The translations under genes and the position numbers were made by a program. A DNA stretch of 64,000 nt from Manihot esculenta (taxonomy: Eukaryota; Streptophyta; Magnoliopsida; Malpighiales; Euphorbiaceae). The DNA is taken from assembly GCF_001659605.2 (NCBI RefSeq), contig NC_035164.2:19872000-19935999 (forward strand), read 5' to 3'. How positions within the stretch are numbered: the first letter of the stretch is position 1; each line of letters opens with the position of its first letter. This document shows, piece after piece, positions 1-11,494 of this stretch. The notes under the pieces were generated by a model that was not told the DNA's origin, made no database searches, and saw nothing but the letters and a program-made list of their open reading frames with translations.

Positions 1-1651
1 ACAAAGAGTAAGTTCTGGAGTAAAGTCAAGTCAGGTCTGGGAATAGGTAGTGGCTCAAGCTCTGGCACAGCTCCAGTCTGCAGACGATGCGGAAAACCAC
101 ATGGAGGAGGTTGTCGGTTGGGATCTACAGCTTGTTTTCGATGTGGACAGGAAGGGCATATTGCTCGGGATTGTCCGCAGATGACTTTTGCACCATCCCA
201 GCAGATGAGTTCAGGCAGTGTGGTACAGCCAGTTGTACGGCCAGCAGCTCCAGTCATGCCTCAGACTAGTGGCAGAGGTAGAGGGAGAGGGGTAGCCTCT
301 ACTTCAGCAGCAGGTTCCCGAGGTGGAAATCCGGTAGCCCCAGCACGGATTTTCACAGTGACACAGGAGGAGGCTAACACGTCGAACACAGTGGTGTCAG
401 GTAATCTCATCATTGGGTGTTCAGATGTGTATGCTTTGATGGACCCCGGTGCTTCTCATTCCTTTATTGCTTCGAGAGCCATAGAGCGATTGGGTTTGAT
501 CAATTCTGAGTTAGAGTATCCTCTCTGGGTCAGTGGACCTAGATGTGACCCATCAGTGGCAGTGTCAGTCTGTCGTTTCAGTCCAGTGTTTATCGAGGGT
601 AGATACCTTCCAGCTGACCTTGTGGTTCTAGATTTGATGGATTTTGATGTCATTCTAGGGATGGATTGGTTATCTACATATAGTGCTACGTTGGACTGTC
701 AAGAGAAGCTAGTGAGTCTCAGAGACCAGGATGGGTCAGAGTGTGTCTTCAGAGGAGACAGGAGAGGTACACCCAGAGGTATGATTTCAGCCCTTCAGGC
801 TCGTCGTTTGCTTAGGAGGGGTTGTCAGGGGTTTCTAGCTCATGTGAGAGAGCTAGACAGTCAGGTTAGGGAACCAGCCACAGTACCAGTAGTCCGAGAG
901 TTTCTCGATGTGTTCCCAAACGATTTGCCAGGACTACCACCTGATAGGGAGATAGGGTTCGAAATTGAATTACTGCCAGGTACCAGACCTATCTCTATTC
1001 CTCCCTACAGGATGGTGCCAGCAGAGTTAAAAGAGTTAAAAGAACAGTTACAGGACTTGGTAGATAAGGGTTTCATCCGCCCTAGTACCTCACCTTGGGG
1101 TGCTCCAGTGCTCTTTGTCAGAAAGAAGGATGGATCCCTCAGACTTTGTATCGACTACAGACAGTTGAACAAGGTCACTATCAAGAATAGGTATCCCTTA
1201 CCTCGGATTGATGATCTATTTGACCAGCTAGCTGGAGCAGGTTGTTTCTCGAAAATAGATCTGAGATCTGGGTATCATCAGTTGAGAGTCAAAGAGGCAG
1301 ATGTGCCTAAGACAGCTTTCCGGACCAGATATGGGCATTATGAGTTCTTAGTGATGCCGTTCGGGTTGACTAACGCCCCTGCAGCATTTATGGATCTCAT
1401 GAACAGGGTATTCAGTGAGTTTCTGGATCACTTTGTCATTGTGTTTATCGATGATATCTTAGTGTATTCCAGAGATGCAGAGGAGCATGCCCAGCATCTG
1501 AGGATCATTCTGCAGACACTGAGAGAGCATGGTTTATACGCCAAGTTCTCGAAGTGTGAGTTTTGGTTAAGGAGCATTGCCTTCTTGGGACATGTAGTAT
1601 CAGCAGAGGGTATTGAGGTAGACCCCAAGAAGATAGAGGCTGTAGCTAACT
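1..1651 (+). pseudogene. Element A gag-pol, 5' part: gag zinc knuckle, protease, reverse transcriptase (partial)
   Basis: The frame is open from base 1, so the true start lies before the window and the ATG at 118 is internal. The order fits a Ty3/gypsy polyprotein. There is a gag tail with a CCHC zinc knuckle ([14 protein letters not shown], about 133-174). The retropepsin active site DPGASHSFI follows near 442. Reverse transcriptase then carries the fingers region, [12 protein letters not shown] and the catalytic FIDDIL near 1444. The frame is cut after the AVAN codons near 1641-1651 by a nested insertion and resumes at 2564. With the chromodomain at 4500-4689 this is a chromovirus, Tekay/Del-like by general form. 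Proteins of this kind package the element RNA and copy it to DNA in cytoplasmic particles. This copy cannot make a full polyprotein because of the insertion and later stops. Confidence 0.93.
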
Positions 1652-2558
1652 TGTAACAGCCCGGACGTGATCCCCGGCACTGTTACCGCTCATGGCCCAG
1701 GGCTATCCCTCGCCTGGCCTCTTGCCACCTCGGGCTTTCCACTGGCGTCGTGAGCAGCTCTTAACATCCCTTCACCCTCACGGGTTCCAGGCAGGATTTG
1801 TCCCCTTGGGTTCTCGTCAAACGCATCCTTCCCCAAGTGGATTTGGCCCAAATTTCCCTTAGGAAATTAGGTCGCCTCCCCCACTGCTCGAACCCTTGAC
1901 CTCCCACTTTAAGGGAATAGTCTGGTGAGAGTGAGTACCAATTGTTCCATTGGAACAATTGGTACTCACTCTCACCAGACTATTCCCTTAAAGTGGGAGG
2001 TCAAGGGTTCGAGCAGTGGGGGAGGCGACCTAATTCCCAGAGGAAGGAATTGGGCCAAATCCACTCGGGCTAGGGCGGGCCGTAATGGCTCCCCCGAGGG
2101 ACAAATCCTGCCTGGAACCCGTGAGGGTGAAGGGATGTTAAGAGCTGCTCACAGTGGCTGGGCCCAGAGGAAGGTCACGGGCTGTGAGCGGTAACAGGGC
2201 CGGTCGTACGGGGCCGGGCTGTTACACTTGACCTCCCACTTTAAGGGAATAGTCTGGTGAGAGTGAGTACCAGTTGTTCCATTGGAACAACTGGTACTCA
2301 CTCTCACCAGACTATTCCCTTAAAGTGGGAGGTCAAGGGTTCGAGCAGTGGGGGAGGCGACCTAATTCCCAGAGGAAGGAATTGGGCCAAATCCACTCGG
2401 GCTAGGGCGGGCCGTAATGGCTCCCCCGAGGGACAAATCCTGCCTGGAACCCGTGAGGGTGAAGGGATGTTAAGAGCTGCTCACAGTGGCTGGGCCTAGA
2501 GGAAGGTCACAGGCTGTGAGCGGTAACAGGGCCGGTCGAAAGGGGCCGGGCTGTTACA
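1652..2558. mobile_element. 907-bp nested insertion with inverted ends, TSD TAACT
   Basis: It begins TGTAACAGCCCGG and ends with the exact reverse complement, CCGGGCTGTTACA. It is flanked by TAACT at 1647-1651 and 2559-2563, and removing it restores the RT reading frame. Internally one unit of about 277 bp recurs: inverted (1652-1949), direct (1951-2226), a short inverted piece (2227-2281) and direct again (2282-2558). The inner 80 bp of the first two copies form a perfect hairpin centred on base 1950. The same unit forms the right end of the 811-bp unit at 41901-42711. The 5-bp TSD and TG/CA ends suggest retroviral-type integration. A foldback or MITE-like origin is the alternative. The unit contains a GGTTCGAGC stretch resembling a Pol III box B, so a tRNA-derived SINE contribution is possible but weakly supported. 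Confidence 0.85.
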
Positions 2559-2563
2559 TAACT

Positions 2564-4689
2564 GGCCCAGACCCACGACAGTGACTGAGATTAAAAGCTT
2601 TCTGGGACTGGCAGGTTACTACAGGAGGTTCGTTTAGAACTTCTCAAAGATAGCAGCTCCTATGACCAAATTGACTCAGAAGAACCAGAAGTTTATCTGG
2701 TCAGACCAGTGTGAAGAGAGCTTTGAGGAGCTCAAGAAGAGATTGACCACAGCACCAGTGTTAGCTTTGCCTGTTAGTAATGAAGAGTTCACAGTGTTCT
2801 GTGATGCATCTCGAGTGGGATTGGGTTGTGTATTGATGCAGAGTGATAGAGTAATAGCTTATGCTTCTAGACAGTTGAAGAAGCACGAGTTGAATTACCC
2901 TACCCATGACCTAGAGATGGCAGCAGTTATCTTTGCACTTAAGATGTGGCGGCATTACCTCTACGGGGTTAAATGCGAGATCTTCACCGATCACAAGAGT
3001 TTACAGTACATCTTAAGTCAGAGAGAGCTGAATTTGCGGCAGAGAAGGTGGGTCGAATTGCTCAGTGATTATGATTGTAAAATCCAGTATCATCCGGGTA
3101 AGGCGAATGTTGTCGCAGACGCCCTAAGCCGGAAGTCACTAGGCAGTTTATCCCATATAGCAGCAGAGCGGAGACCAGTTGTGATGGAGCTTTATAAGCT
3201 CTTTGACGAGGGATTACAGCTAGAGTTGTCTGGTACAGGTGCGTTGATAGCACAGATGAGAGTGACACCTGTGTTTCTGGAGCAGATAGCTCAGAGACAG
3301 CATGAGGACCCTGAGTTGATGAAAATTGCCAGGACTGTTCAGTCAGGCAATAGTGTAGAGTTCAGATTTGACAGCAAAGGGATCCTTCGCTATGGGAGTC
3401 GACTTTGTGTACCAGATAGGAGTAGTGTGAAGGAAAACATTATGAGGGAAGCTCATAATGCGAGGTATAGTGTTCACCCAGGAGCCACCAAGATGTATCA
3501 GGATCTGAAAAGGGTCTATTGGTGGCCAGCCATGAAGAAAGAAGTGGCGCAGTTCGTGACAGCCTGCGAGGTGTGTCAGAGGGTGAAATTAGAGCATCAG
3601 AAACCAGCCGGTATGCTTAACCCATTACCGATTCTAGAGTGGAAATGGGAAAACATAGCCATGGATTTTGTAGTGGGTTTACCAGTGGCGTCCAACAGGA
3701 TAGACTCGATATGGGTGATTGTGGACAGACTCACGAAATTTGCTCATTTTCTTCCAGTACGAAGTAACTATTCTGTGGATAAGTTGGCACAGGTCTATCT
3801 GGATGAGATAGTGAGATTACATGGAGTGCCAGTGTCTATAGTTTCAGACAGAGGACCTCAGTTTACCTCCCGCTTTTGGCGGAGTCTGCAAAGTGTGATG
3901 GGCACGAGACTGGATTTTAGTACTGCTTTCCACCCACAGACTGATGGACAGTCAGAAAGGACCATCCAGACCATAGAGGATATGCTTCGACTATGTGTGT
4001 TAGACTTTGGCGGTTCTTGGAGGCAGCATCTACCTTTGGTGGAGTTTGCCTACAATAACAGCCATCATGCGAGCATCGGGATGGCTCCTTATGAAGCTTT
4101 GTATGGGAGGAAGTGCAGATCCCCTGTTTGCTGGGAAGAGGTAGGAGAGAAAGCTCTTGCAGGGCCAGAGTTAGTAGACATTACCAGTAGAATGGTGCCC
4201 ATGATCAGAGAGAGAATTGGAACAGCTCAGAGTAGACAGAAAAGTTATGCAGACGTTCGCAGGAAGCAATTAGAGTTTCAAGAGGGTAATTGGGTATTGC
4301 TGAAAGTGTCTCCAATGAAAGGAGTGGTTCGTTTTGGAAAGAAAGGTAAATTGGCTCCACGGTACATTGGACCCTTTGAGGTGTTGCAGAGGATCGGAAA
4401 TGTGTCGTATAAGCTGGATTTACCTGCTTCTATGGAGAGAATTCACCCGGTATTTCATGTTTCTATGCTACGACAGTTTGTGTCAGATCCGAATCAGGTT
4501 CTGAGTGAGCCTGAGGTGGAGATTCATACAGATCTCACCTATATAGAGCAGCCAGTGCGGATTCTGGACACGCAGATCAGATAGTTAAGGAACAAGGAGA
4601 TTCCGGTTCTATGGAACCACCATAATCTAGAAGAGTGCACCTGGGAGACGCGGGAGTCTATGCTCCAGCAGTATCCATATTTGTTTTGA
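2564..4689 (+). pseudogene. Element A pol, 3' part: RT tail, RNase H, integrase, chromodomain
   Basis: This continues the RT frame ([11 protein letters not shown]) after the insertion. RNase H starts near 2785 ([10 protein letters not shown]). The integrase HHCC zinc finger lies around 3440-3590 (CEVCQRVKLEHQKP). The catalytic core has the first Asp at AMDFVVGLP, the second at SDRGPQFTS, and the Glu in the TDGQSERTIQ region. A C-terminal chromodomain-like tail ends at the TGA 4687-4689. Two in-frame stops break it: TAG at 2635-2637, where relatives have CAG, and TAG at 4582-4584, where relatives have AAG. Three codons are also missing just after the second stop. Chromodomain integrases bind histone marks and steer insertion into heterochromatin, which matches the nested surroundings. 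This copy is not functional. Confidence 0.93.
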
Positions 4690-4750
4690 GGTTAGTTTCC
4701 TTCTTGTGTTTTGTTTTTGTTGTTTTAGGAACATCCGAGGACGAATGTTC

Positions 4751-4765
4751 TTAAGGAGGGGAGAA
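4751..4765 (+). other. Polypurine tract of element A
   Basis: A purine-rich run (TTAAGGAGGGGAGAA) lies immediately before the 3' LTR. This is the expected plus-strand priming site. The mirror-image tract (TTCTCCCCCCCTTA) borders the 3' LTRs of D and E. Confidence 0.85.
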
Positions 4766-4833
4766 TGTAATACCCGGCTAGAATCCGGCACCGGAATTCC
4801 TGTTGTCTGGTGGAATCCGGGGTGTTGGGATTC

Positions 4834-4840
4834 TATATAA
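4834..4840 (+). promoter_or_regulatory. TATA box in element A LTR
   Basis: TATATAA lies about 70 bp into the LTR, in a position suited to start the element transcript. Unlike B, D and E, no palindrome cluster lies upstream of this TATA. This suggests a shortened U3 in A, or that another promoter is used. Confidence 0.5.
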
Positions 4841-4944
4841 GGGTGGGAGTTATGTTTTCTAAGTGTTATGATGTGTTTTATGGTTTTACAGGTCTATAGT
4901 TTTGAGTTGTGAAGCGAAAATGGGTCATGGAGACTTTAGCCAAG

Positions 4945-5055
4945 TTCGGCCGCCGAAGATAAGTTCGGCCGCCGAAAGTGCCCAATGTTCGGCTTCCGAA
5001 GATTTCGTTCGGCCCCCGAATGTTGCATGGTTTTGCATGCGATTCGGCAGCCGAA
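4945..5055 (+). repeat. TTCGG-N3-CCGAA palindrome cluster 1, element A LTR
   Basis: Five copies start at 4945, 4964, 4988, 5008 and 5043. The arms are constant while the middle three bases vary (CCG, CTT, CCC, CAG), so the arms appear to be what is conserved. Confidence 0.9.
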
Positions 5056-5601
5056 GCTGAGTTGCTTAGCCAGCAGTTTTGTATCCCTTAGTCAGCATTT
5101 TGGACAGGTGTTATCACCAGATCATGTCCAGAAGCTTGGTCACGTCTCCCCTGGTTTATTTGCTGAGTTTGAGCAGCTCATGCAGAGTGTTGTGATAGTT
5201 CACAAGGGTTTGAATGTTTTGAAGCAAAAAGCTCCGTTTGTGCGAGTTTGAGAGTTTGAGGAGAGTTGGTCCGTTTTCCTTAGTTCAGAGTGTTCAGCTT
5301 CTTGTTACAGGAGGTAAGTAATGCTCTTGAACCTGTTTATGTGTTTTCTAAAGGTTTTAGGGAAGTTAAGGGAGAGAGATGCATGTGTAAGGGAGAAGTA
5401 GTGGTTTTGATGAGTTATGCATGTCTACATGATTATGTGTTATGTTTGCTTTGTTGTTTGGGGTTATTAGATAGTTTTGGACCCCTGTGACCATATACGT
5501 GAGTATATGTGTGTTGAGGAGTTGGAGTAGATATGGTTTGAGTGGTTGAAGGGAAGGAGAAGATGGTTTGCCGTTGAAGCTGAGTTCTGGATGAACTCAG
5601 G

Positions 5602-5774
5602 TTCGGCAGCCGAAGGATCATTCGGCCGCCGAACCTCTTGCATGGTGGCTTAGGCTGCCACAGCTTGCCCCCGAGTGTTTTTGCATGTTCGGCTCTGTTT
5701 GGGGGATTCGGCCGCCGAAGGTGCCGCCGAAGGTGCTTGAGTTTCGTCTCTGGAGAGGACTTTCGGCCGCCGAA
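5602..5774 (+). repeat. TTCGG-N3-CCGAA palindrome cluster 2, element A LTR
   Basis: Four copies start at 5602, 5621, 5707 and 5762, with extra half sites (GCCGCCGAA) between them. The shared spacer TTTCGTCTCTGGAG lies between the last two. The same spacer occurs among the palindromes of element C. Confidence 0.9.
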
Positions 5775-6180
5775 CCTGCCGCCGAAAGTGTTCTGTCCAG
5801 CTTTCTTTTGCATGCTTTGCCTGGATAGTTGAGTGAGTTTAAGGGGATTCTGAGGGAAGGTTAAGAGAGTTATTTCTACGCTTGTTTGGTCCCTCATTTG
5901 AGTCCATCTGTATAGGTACAGACCAGAGGAACCAGAGAGAGCAGCAGTGAGTACTGCTCCAGAGGTGCAGAACCTGCAGAGTCAGTCAGTCCAGATAGCC
6001 AGAGGTGAGTGGAACTAAACTAAATTTATGACTTTTAATTGATCCATAAACTGCTTTTAGCATATCTCATGCATCATGTTTCTGCCATAGGTTGATTGCA
6101 TTAGTATTCACGAATATGTTGCATTGCATCGTTATTTGGTGATGTGAGTGAATGCTGAATGATCCAATAGTCTCAGACAG

Positions 6181-6300
6181 GAAGTCCAGGAGCCTTTGAC
6201 TACGCCCTGGCAGGTATAGCGAAGTCCAGGAGCCTTTGACTACGCCCTGGCAGGTATAGTAAAGTCCAGGAGCCTTTGACTACGCCCTGGCAATGGTAAG
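6181..6300 (+). repeat. 40-bp tandem repeat, three copies, element A LTR
   Basis: Units are 6181-6220, 6221-6260 and 6261-6300. A weaker fourth copy near 6337-6370 retains CCAGG...CCTGG. Each unit carries CCAGG and CCTGG about 15 bases apart. Similar arrays, differing in detail, occupy the same part of the LTRs of B, D and E. Confidence 0.9.
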
Positions 6301-6728
6301 TACAGAGATGTTATATACACATATACATATATGACAGGAAGACCAGGTGCTCGATTCTACGCCCTGGCACAGAGTTACTGGGACTATGTGGTGACAGGTT
6401 TACTCTTGATGTGGCTTGTCTGTGATATGGTGCATTCCATGAGATCATATTTTACTGAGATGGTTTACTGTTCTACTCACTGGGCTATAGAGCTCATCCC
6501 ACTCCCTTAACCCCAGTTTTGCAGGTTCAGTGTACAGTGTACAGGGACAGTCCAGCAGAGTACAGGAAAAGTAAAGAGATCTGTAATAGCTTAGAGTGGA
6601 CATGTAATCTTAAAGAGATGTAATAATTGTTGCTTGACCTAGTGATGTCTGTTTTGTACATGAGCTGTATATGTATATATGTTTTCCTGTATGTGAAAAC
6701 CAGGCTTAACAGGTATGAGTTAACCCAG

Positions 6729-6791
6729 CTAGAGCAAGCTCTAGTCAGGGGTACAGAGTACAGAGTACAGCGTACAGAGTACAGAGTACAG
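6729..6791 (+). repeat. CTAGAGC palindrome and 7-bp microsatellite, element A LTR
   Basis: A perfect 16-bp palindrome (CTAGAGC-AA-GCTCTAG) is followed by about six copies of a heptamer (GTACAGA). The same pair, in reverse, occurs in B (18533-18590) and in the mosaic unit at 34188-34270. It therefore marks this LTR subfamily. Confidence 0.8.
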
Positions 6792-6971
6792 AAATAGTGC
6801 ATGCACAGGTTAAGCCTTGGTACAGAAAAGAATTTTATTTTCACAGAAAATGTATGATCATGTATGAGGTTTACAGGTGCACAGAGAGTATAGCAGGCTT
6901 GCTACGGGTTCTGGCGGCCTTAAGCCGACCTGAATCCTAGCGCCGGTGACGGTCCTTTTTGGGGTCGTTAC

Positions 6972-8716
6972 AAAAGCTGTCTTTGGTACATCTGCCTCTC
7001 TGACTCTCAACTGATGATACCCGGATCTCAGATAAACAACCTGCTCCAGCTAGCTGGTCAAATAGATCATCAATCCTAGGTAGAGGATACCTATTCTTGG
7101 TAGTGACCTTGTTAAACTGTCTGTAGTCGATACAAAGTCTGAGGGATCCATCCTTCTTTCTGACAAAGAGCACTGGAGCACCCCAAGGTGAGGTACTAGG
7201 GCGGATGAAACCCTTATCTACCAAATCCTGCAACTGGTCTTTCAACTCTTTTAACTCTGCTGGCGCCATCCTGTAGGGAGGAATAGAGATAGGTCTGGTA
7301 CCTGGCAGCAATTCGATTTCAAACCCTATCTCCCTATCAGGTGGAAGTCCTGGTAAATCGTCTGGGAACACATCGAGATACTCTCGGACTACTGGTACTG
7401 TGGCTGGTTCCCTAACCTGACTGTCTAGCTCTCTCACATGAGCTAGGAACCCCTGACAACCCCTCCGAAGCAAACGACGAGCCTGAAGGGCTGAAATCAA
7501 ACCTCTGGGTGTACCTCTCCTGTCTCCTCTGAAGACACACTCTGACCCATCCTGATCTCTGAGACTAACTATCTTCTCTCTACAGTCCAAAGTAGCACTA
7601 TATGCAGATAACCAATCCATCTCTAGAATGACATCAAAATCTGTCAAGTCTAGAACCACAAGGTCAGCTGGAAGGCATCTACCCTCTATGAACACTGGAC
7701 TGAAATGATAGACTGACACTGCCACTGATGGGTCACATTTAGGTCCACTGACCCAGAGAGGATACTCTAACTCAGAACTGAGCAAACCCAATCTCTTTAT
7801 GGCTCTCGAAGCAATAAAGGAATGAGAAGCACCGGGGTCCATCAAAGCATACACATCTGAACACCCAATGATGAGATTACCTGACACCACTGTGTTCGAC
7901 GTGTTAGCCTCCTCCTGTGTCACAGTGAAAATCCGTGCTGGGGCTACCGGATTGCCACCTCGGGAACCTGCTGCGGAAGTAGAGGCTGCCCCTCTCCCTC
8001 TACCTCTGCCACTACTCTGAGGCATGACTGGAGCTGCTGCCTGCACCACACTGCCTTAACTCATCTGCTGGGATGGTGCAAAAGTCACCTGAGGACAATC
8101 TCGAGCAATATGCCCTTCCTGTCCCCATCTAAAACAAGCTGTAGATCCCAACCGACAAACTCCTCCATGTGGTTTTCCGCATCTTCTGAATACTGGAGCT
8201 GTGCCAGAGCTTGAGCCACTACCTATTCCCAGACCTGACTTGACTTTACTCCAGAACTTACTCTTTGTTCCTTTTGCTCTATCCCATCTCTTACTGCCTG
8301 AAGTGCCTGAATTAGGGGCCTTAGAACCCGAAGCCTGTGCCTTTGACTGTTTCTGAATATTGGCACTAGCTTCCATTTTCCTGGCTGCGTCCACTATCAT
8401 GTGGAAACTCTCCTTTTCTGCTGGAAGAATCAAGGAAGAATACCTGGGATGCAGTCTCATAGTATATCTCCTTGCCTTCTTCTGATCAGTATCATAGGCT
8501 TGACCCACATACTGAAGCAAATCCAGGAATTTATCTGTGAATTCATCAACACTCATTTCGTTTGTTTGTCGCAACTGTTCGAACTCTATGACTTTCATCT
8601 CCCTGGAGCTATCAGGAAAAGCCCACCCTGCAAACTCATTGGCGAACTCTCCCCACGACATACTATTCATCCTGGGTTCCACATAATTCTTGAACCATTC
8701 TCTGGCTTTCTTGCAT
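6972..8716 (-). pseudogene. Element B gag-pol middle part: gag C-terminus, zinc knuckle, protease, start of RT
   Basis: Reading down from 8716, the gag frame continues from the part at 17448-18138 ([13 protein letters not shown]...). Both zinc-binding Cys motifs are damaged: the first Cys-rich motif has Cys to Phe, and the main knuckle reads CFRWGQ (Cys to Trp). A TAA at 8056-8058 ends the frame; element A has a Ser codon there. The protease DPGASHSFI and the RT fingers follow, and a frame disturbance occurs near AGAGC. Coding stops at PKTAF, where element A's LTR begins at 6971. This is a close relative of A in opposite orientation, broken by A, by C and by the stop. Confidence 0.92.
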
Positions 8717-10514
8717 TGACAGGAGCGGTTGTCGAAGCCGGTCAAAAATAACCTTCTTGGTTACCTACAAATACAACTGTAGACAGTGGTGAAGGATCGT
8801 ATCCACAGAGAATTGATTACCTATTTATTTGTCTTAATCAAGACCAATCAAACCAATGGAAAGCACAAGTGAAGGCAGTTAATTGCAAATAGAACAAAAG
8901 TAAAGTGCAAGGAAAGTAAAAAGGGGGGTTTTAAGATGATTTGATTAATAACTAATGAAAGCAATTAAAACAGCAAGTAATTAAAATAAAAGAGGAAATC
9001 AATAAGAGAAAGGTCTAGTTGAAGATATGGATCCACTTTGGTTGTTTGGGTTGATCATTGAAACATGGTAATCTTGATTAACTCAATAGGTTGGTTATGG
9101 GGGTGGAAGACGCTTCTCACCACCATGTCTTTCCTTATGAATAAATTGATTAGGGAACGTCCTCTAACCAATTACTAATTAACAAATTGCCAAGGAACGT
9201 CCTTGGGCCATAGGCATCAAAACAATTGCCAATTGCATGAAGAACAAGAAAGATCCAAACCCTAACTACTCAAACGTATGAGATGGTGTTAGATCATGCA
9301 ATTCTTGGTTTTTACACCAAGTGTTCTATGGACAGAATATTTCCAGCAATTACGGACTAACAAATATCCTAATCCAACAATCAATTAACTTTGCAATCAA
9401 GAATCAAGTGGCCAATTTGATCAAAACAACAAAGCAATCTTATAATTAAGCACAATTGCGTGAATATTGAATATAATCAAAGACAAAAGTTTCTGTTCAG
9501 ATCTCACAACCCTTTAAACAACCTTAGTTTCAACCAAACTTCAACTAGAAAGAGGGTTTCAGCCACTCATGGCTGAACCAAAACAGAAAATAAAAGAAAA
9601 GAAGAAGAAAAATGAAGAACTAGGGTGAGAGAGGCCTTGGAAGAGGCTGCCGATTCTTGGAGAGGAAAAAACCTAAAAGTCTCGCTTCTTGTCTTCTTGA
9701 AGCCTTTAAATATGTCTTGAGAGGCTGCCTAGGGTTTGGTGGCAGTCCATGAGTCTTTTAGAGGCTGTCCAAAGTGCCCTTGGTGTTGCATGTGCCTTGG
9801 TTGTGCATGAGTGAAGGCAAAAAACGAGTCACATGTGATGGGAGGCAAGTGGGGGCACTTTGGTCTTTTCATAGCTGTCCAAGATCCTCAAGATGCTGTA
9901 CATTAAGTCCAAGAGATTGCCCATGCACTAATCAGGAAGATGGAGCCTTCTTAGGAAACTTGAATGAAGTGGGAAAGATGTGATCTTTGGATTTGGTTCA
10001 TTTAATGAGCTAAATCTTTGAGATCCAATAATTAAATGTGAATCTTGAAGATTTGGATCTCAAGATACTTCCCTTAATTGGCTCCTCAAATATGGCAACT
10101 TGGGATATGGCTTATTGAATAAGGAAGGAATGAATTAGAGCGCATTTTTGGCTGCCTAAATTGAGTTTCGGAGGCTGGACTTCGGTTCCGGTCTGAAGGT
10201 TCGGCGGCCTAAGGTTGGAGTTCGGCGGCCGAAGGAGGCCGACTTTCGTCTCTGGAGCCAATGTTCGGCGGCCGAAGGTGCCGCCGAAGGTGGGGCAGTT
10301 TCGTCTCTGGACTGGGCTTTCGGCCGCCGAAAGTGCTGCCGAAGGTGGCTTTTCCAGATTTTGCACTTTTGAGCGTTTTTAAGAGCATTTTCTCTTGAAT
10401 GTCCCTTTTCACCTAATATCTGCAAAACATGATTAAAACCACAAAATTAGGTAGAAAAGATGTAAATAGACACCAAGAATATCATGATAATATGGGCTAT
10501 TTTATGCTCTATCA
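8717..10514 (-). repeat. 3' LTR of element C (1798 bp)
   Basis: On the + strand it begins TGACAGGAGC and ends CTCTATCA. It is nearly identical to 15651-17447: by eye about a dozen single-base differences and one A-run indel, so the insertion is recent. The left TSD TGCAT (8712-8716) matches 17448-17452. It carries the TTCGG palindrome cluster. It abuts the PPT (minus strand, GTGTGGGGGTATT) at 10515. Confidence 0.97.
10199..10331 (-). repeat. TTCGG-N3-CCGAA cluster in 3' LTR of element C
   Basis: Exact copies start at 10221, 10264 and 10319, and a variant (…GGCCTAA) starts at 10199. TTTCGTCTCTGGA spacers lie between them, as in the chromovirus LTRs. In C this block is near the U3 start of the minus-strand LTR. 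Confidence 0.9.
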
Positions 10515-11494
10515 AATACCCCCACACTTAAGCTTTTGCTTGTCCTCAAGCAAACAAACATAGTCAAATAAGTTTTCTTTGCTACTTGATCCTTATTTCC
10601 ACTTTAAGCTCTTACTCAAGACACTTATGTTGAAGCATTGTAGTGAAGAGTATGTGCATGAAGATTACTTACCTCTTTTCCTTGATTCCCTTTGCTTACC
10701 ATGGCTAGGATTTGTTTTCCTCAAGAGAGATCATGCATATTATTGTTAAGACTTTTTCCAGCTCTTGGTGTGACTTGCCCTTACCTTGAAGTACTTTATT
10801 CAGGCTTTTGCACTTTAGATCTTGCTTGGAAAGGTCACCAACCTATTTTTGATGTAACTTTTTGATATTTCAGTTGGTCACCTATCCAAGTGGCTAGTAG
10901 CCTTGTTCTTAGTCTTTTGACCATTGGAACAGTTTTTGAATTTGTGCTTTTGAGGGCTTTGCCTTTGCTGAATTTTCTTTCTCTCAATGACTTGGGCAAA
11001 TCAACACCTATTGCTAAGCAAGTCATATTAAGTTCATTCACACAAATTCAGATTTTTCTCATCAATTGAGGGTCATCAATATGTTTTTCACCATGGCAAA
11101 CTCAAAGATTCAATTCAAAAGGCAATTCTCAAACATGAACACAACCCACTGCAAGTGATTCAACATGAGTTTAAAGAGTTATAACATCAATGGGGTCAAG
11201 GAAAGAAAAGACTCATCTAACATAGCTCATTAGTTTGAGTAGAGCAAAACAAAAAAAAGAAGAGGAAGGTTGTGGTTGTGTGTGTTTTATTGAAAGCATA
11301 ACAATAACAAAAATGAAAAAATTTTCCTAATGCAAGCAAACTAAAGATTAAAGCAAAAATAAACTTAAAAGTAAAAATTCAGAGATATACACCCCCACAC
11401 CTAAATCATGCATTGTCCTCAATGTATAAGAAACATAAAAGAACAAAGGACACTGAGTACTTCCCTGGGGTGTGGTGTGCATGGTATGATCACT
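10515..11494 (-). other. Element C polypurine tract and 3' non-coding region
   Basis: The PPT is at 10515-10529 (AATACCCCCACACTT on the + strand). The rest, about 960 bp between the pol stop and the PPT, has no ORF that I can relate to a protein. Some Athila relatives carry an env-like gene here; I see none. A homologous stretch follows the LTR of element G at 63362-64000, so the region is conserved between families even without coding capacity. Confidence 0.75.

Larger units (their letters stand above)
4766..6971 (+). repeat. 3' LTR of element A (2206 bp)
   Basis: It starts TGTAATACCCGG directly after the PPT and ends GGGTCGTTACA, giving TG...CA ends with a short inverted TGTAA/TTACA. It abuts the truncated RT of element B at 6972, so A probably inserted there; the matching 5' TSD lies outside the window. 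It contains a TATA box (4834), two clusters of the TTCGG-N3-CCGAA palindrome, a triple 40-bp repeat and a 7-bp microsatellite. No protein is encoded; short ORFs here are incidental. Its length suits Tekay-like chromoviruses, which have long LTRs. Confidence 0.95.

Noticed and set aside
1952..2050. tRNA gene
   Set aside because: Only a box B-like GGTTCGAGC is present; the T stem and acceptor stem do not pair. It was kept only as a possible SINE trace.
1925..2499. Repeated ORFs of 80-89 residues with identical sequence (also at 42419)
   Set aside because: They lie in the 277-bp mobile unit, occur in inverted copies too, and resemble no protein. The repetition comes from the DNA unit.
5433..5897. 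Open frames rich in FGGR, RPPN or SAAE across the LTRs (also near 10156, 17142, 19400, 21118, 28275, 31758, 39777)
   Set aside because: They are translations of the TTCGG-N3-CCGAA palindromes in several frames and on both strands inside LTRs. No frame is favoured and no domain is visible.
6181..6300. CRISPR-like array
   Set aside because: The 40-bp units are contiguous without unique spacers and sit inside a plant LTR.
6972..8716. Element B as a separate solo fragment unrelated to 17448-20626
   Set aside because: The gag frame and the TGCAT duplication join exactly across element C, so the two parts are one element.
10515..11494. env-like third ORF of element C
   Set aside because: No ORF above about 70 codons and no signal or membrane segment in the minus-strand direction; only non-coding sequence conserved with element G.
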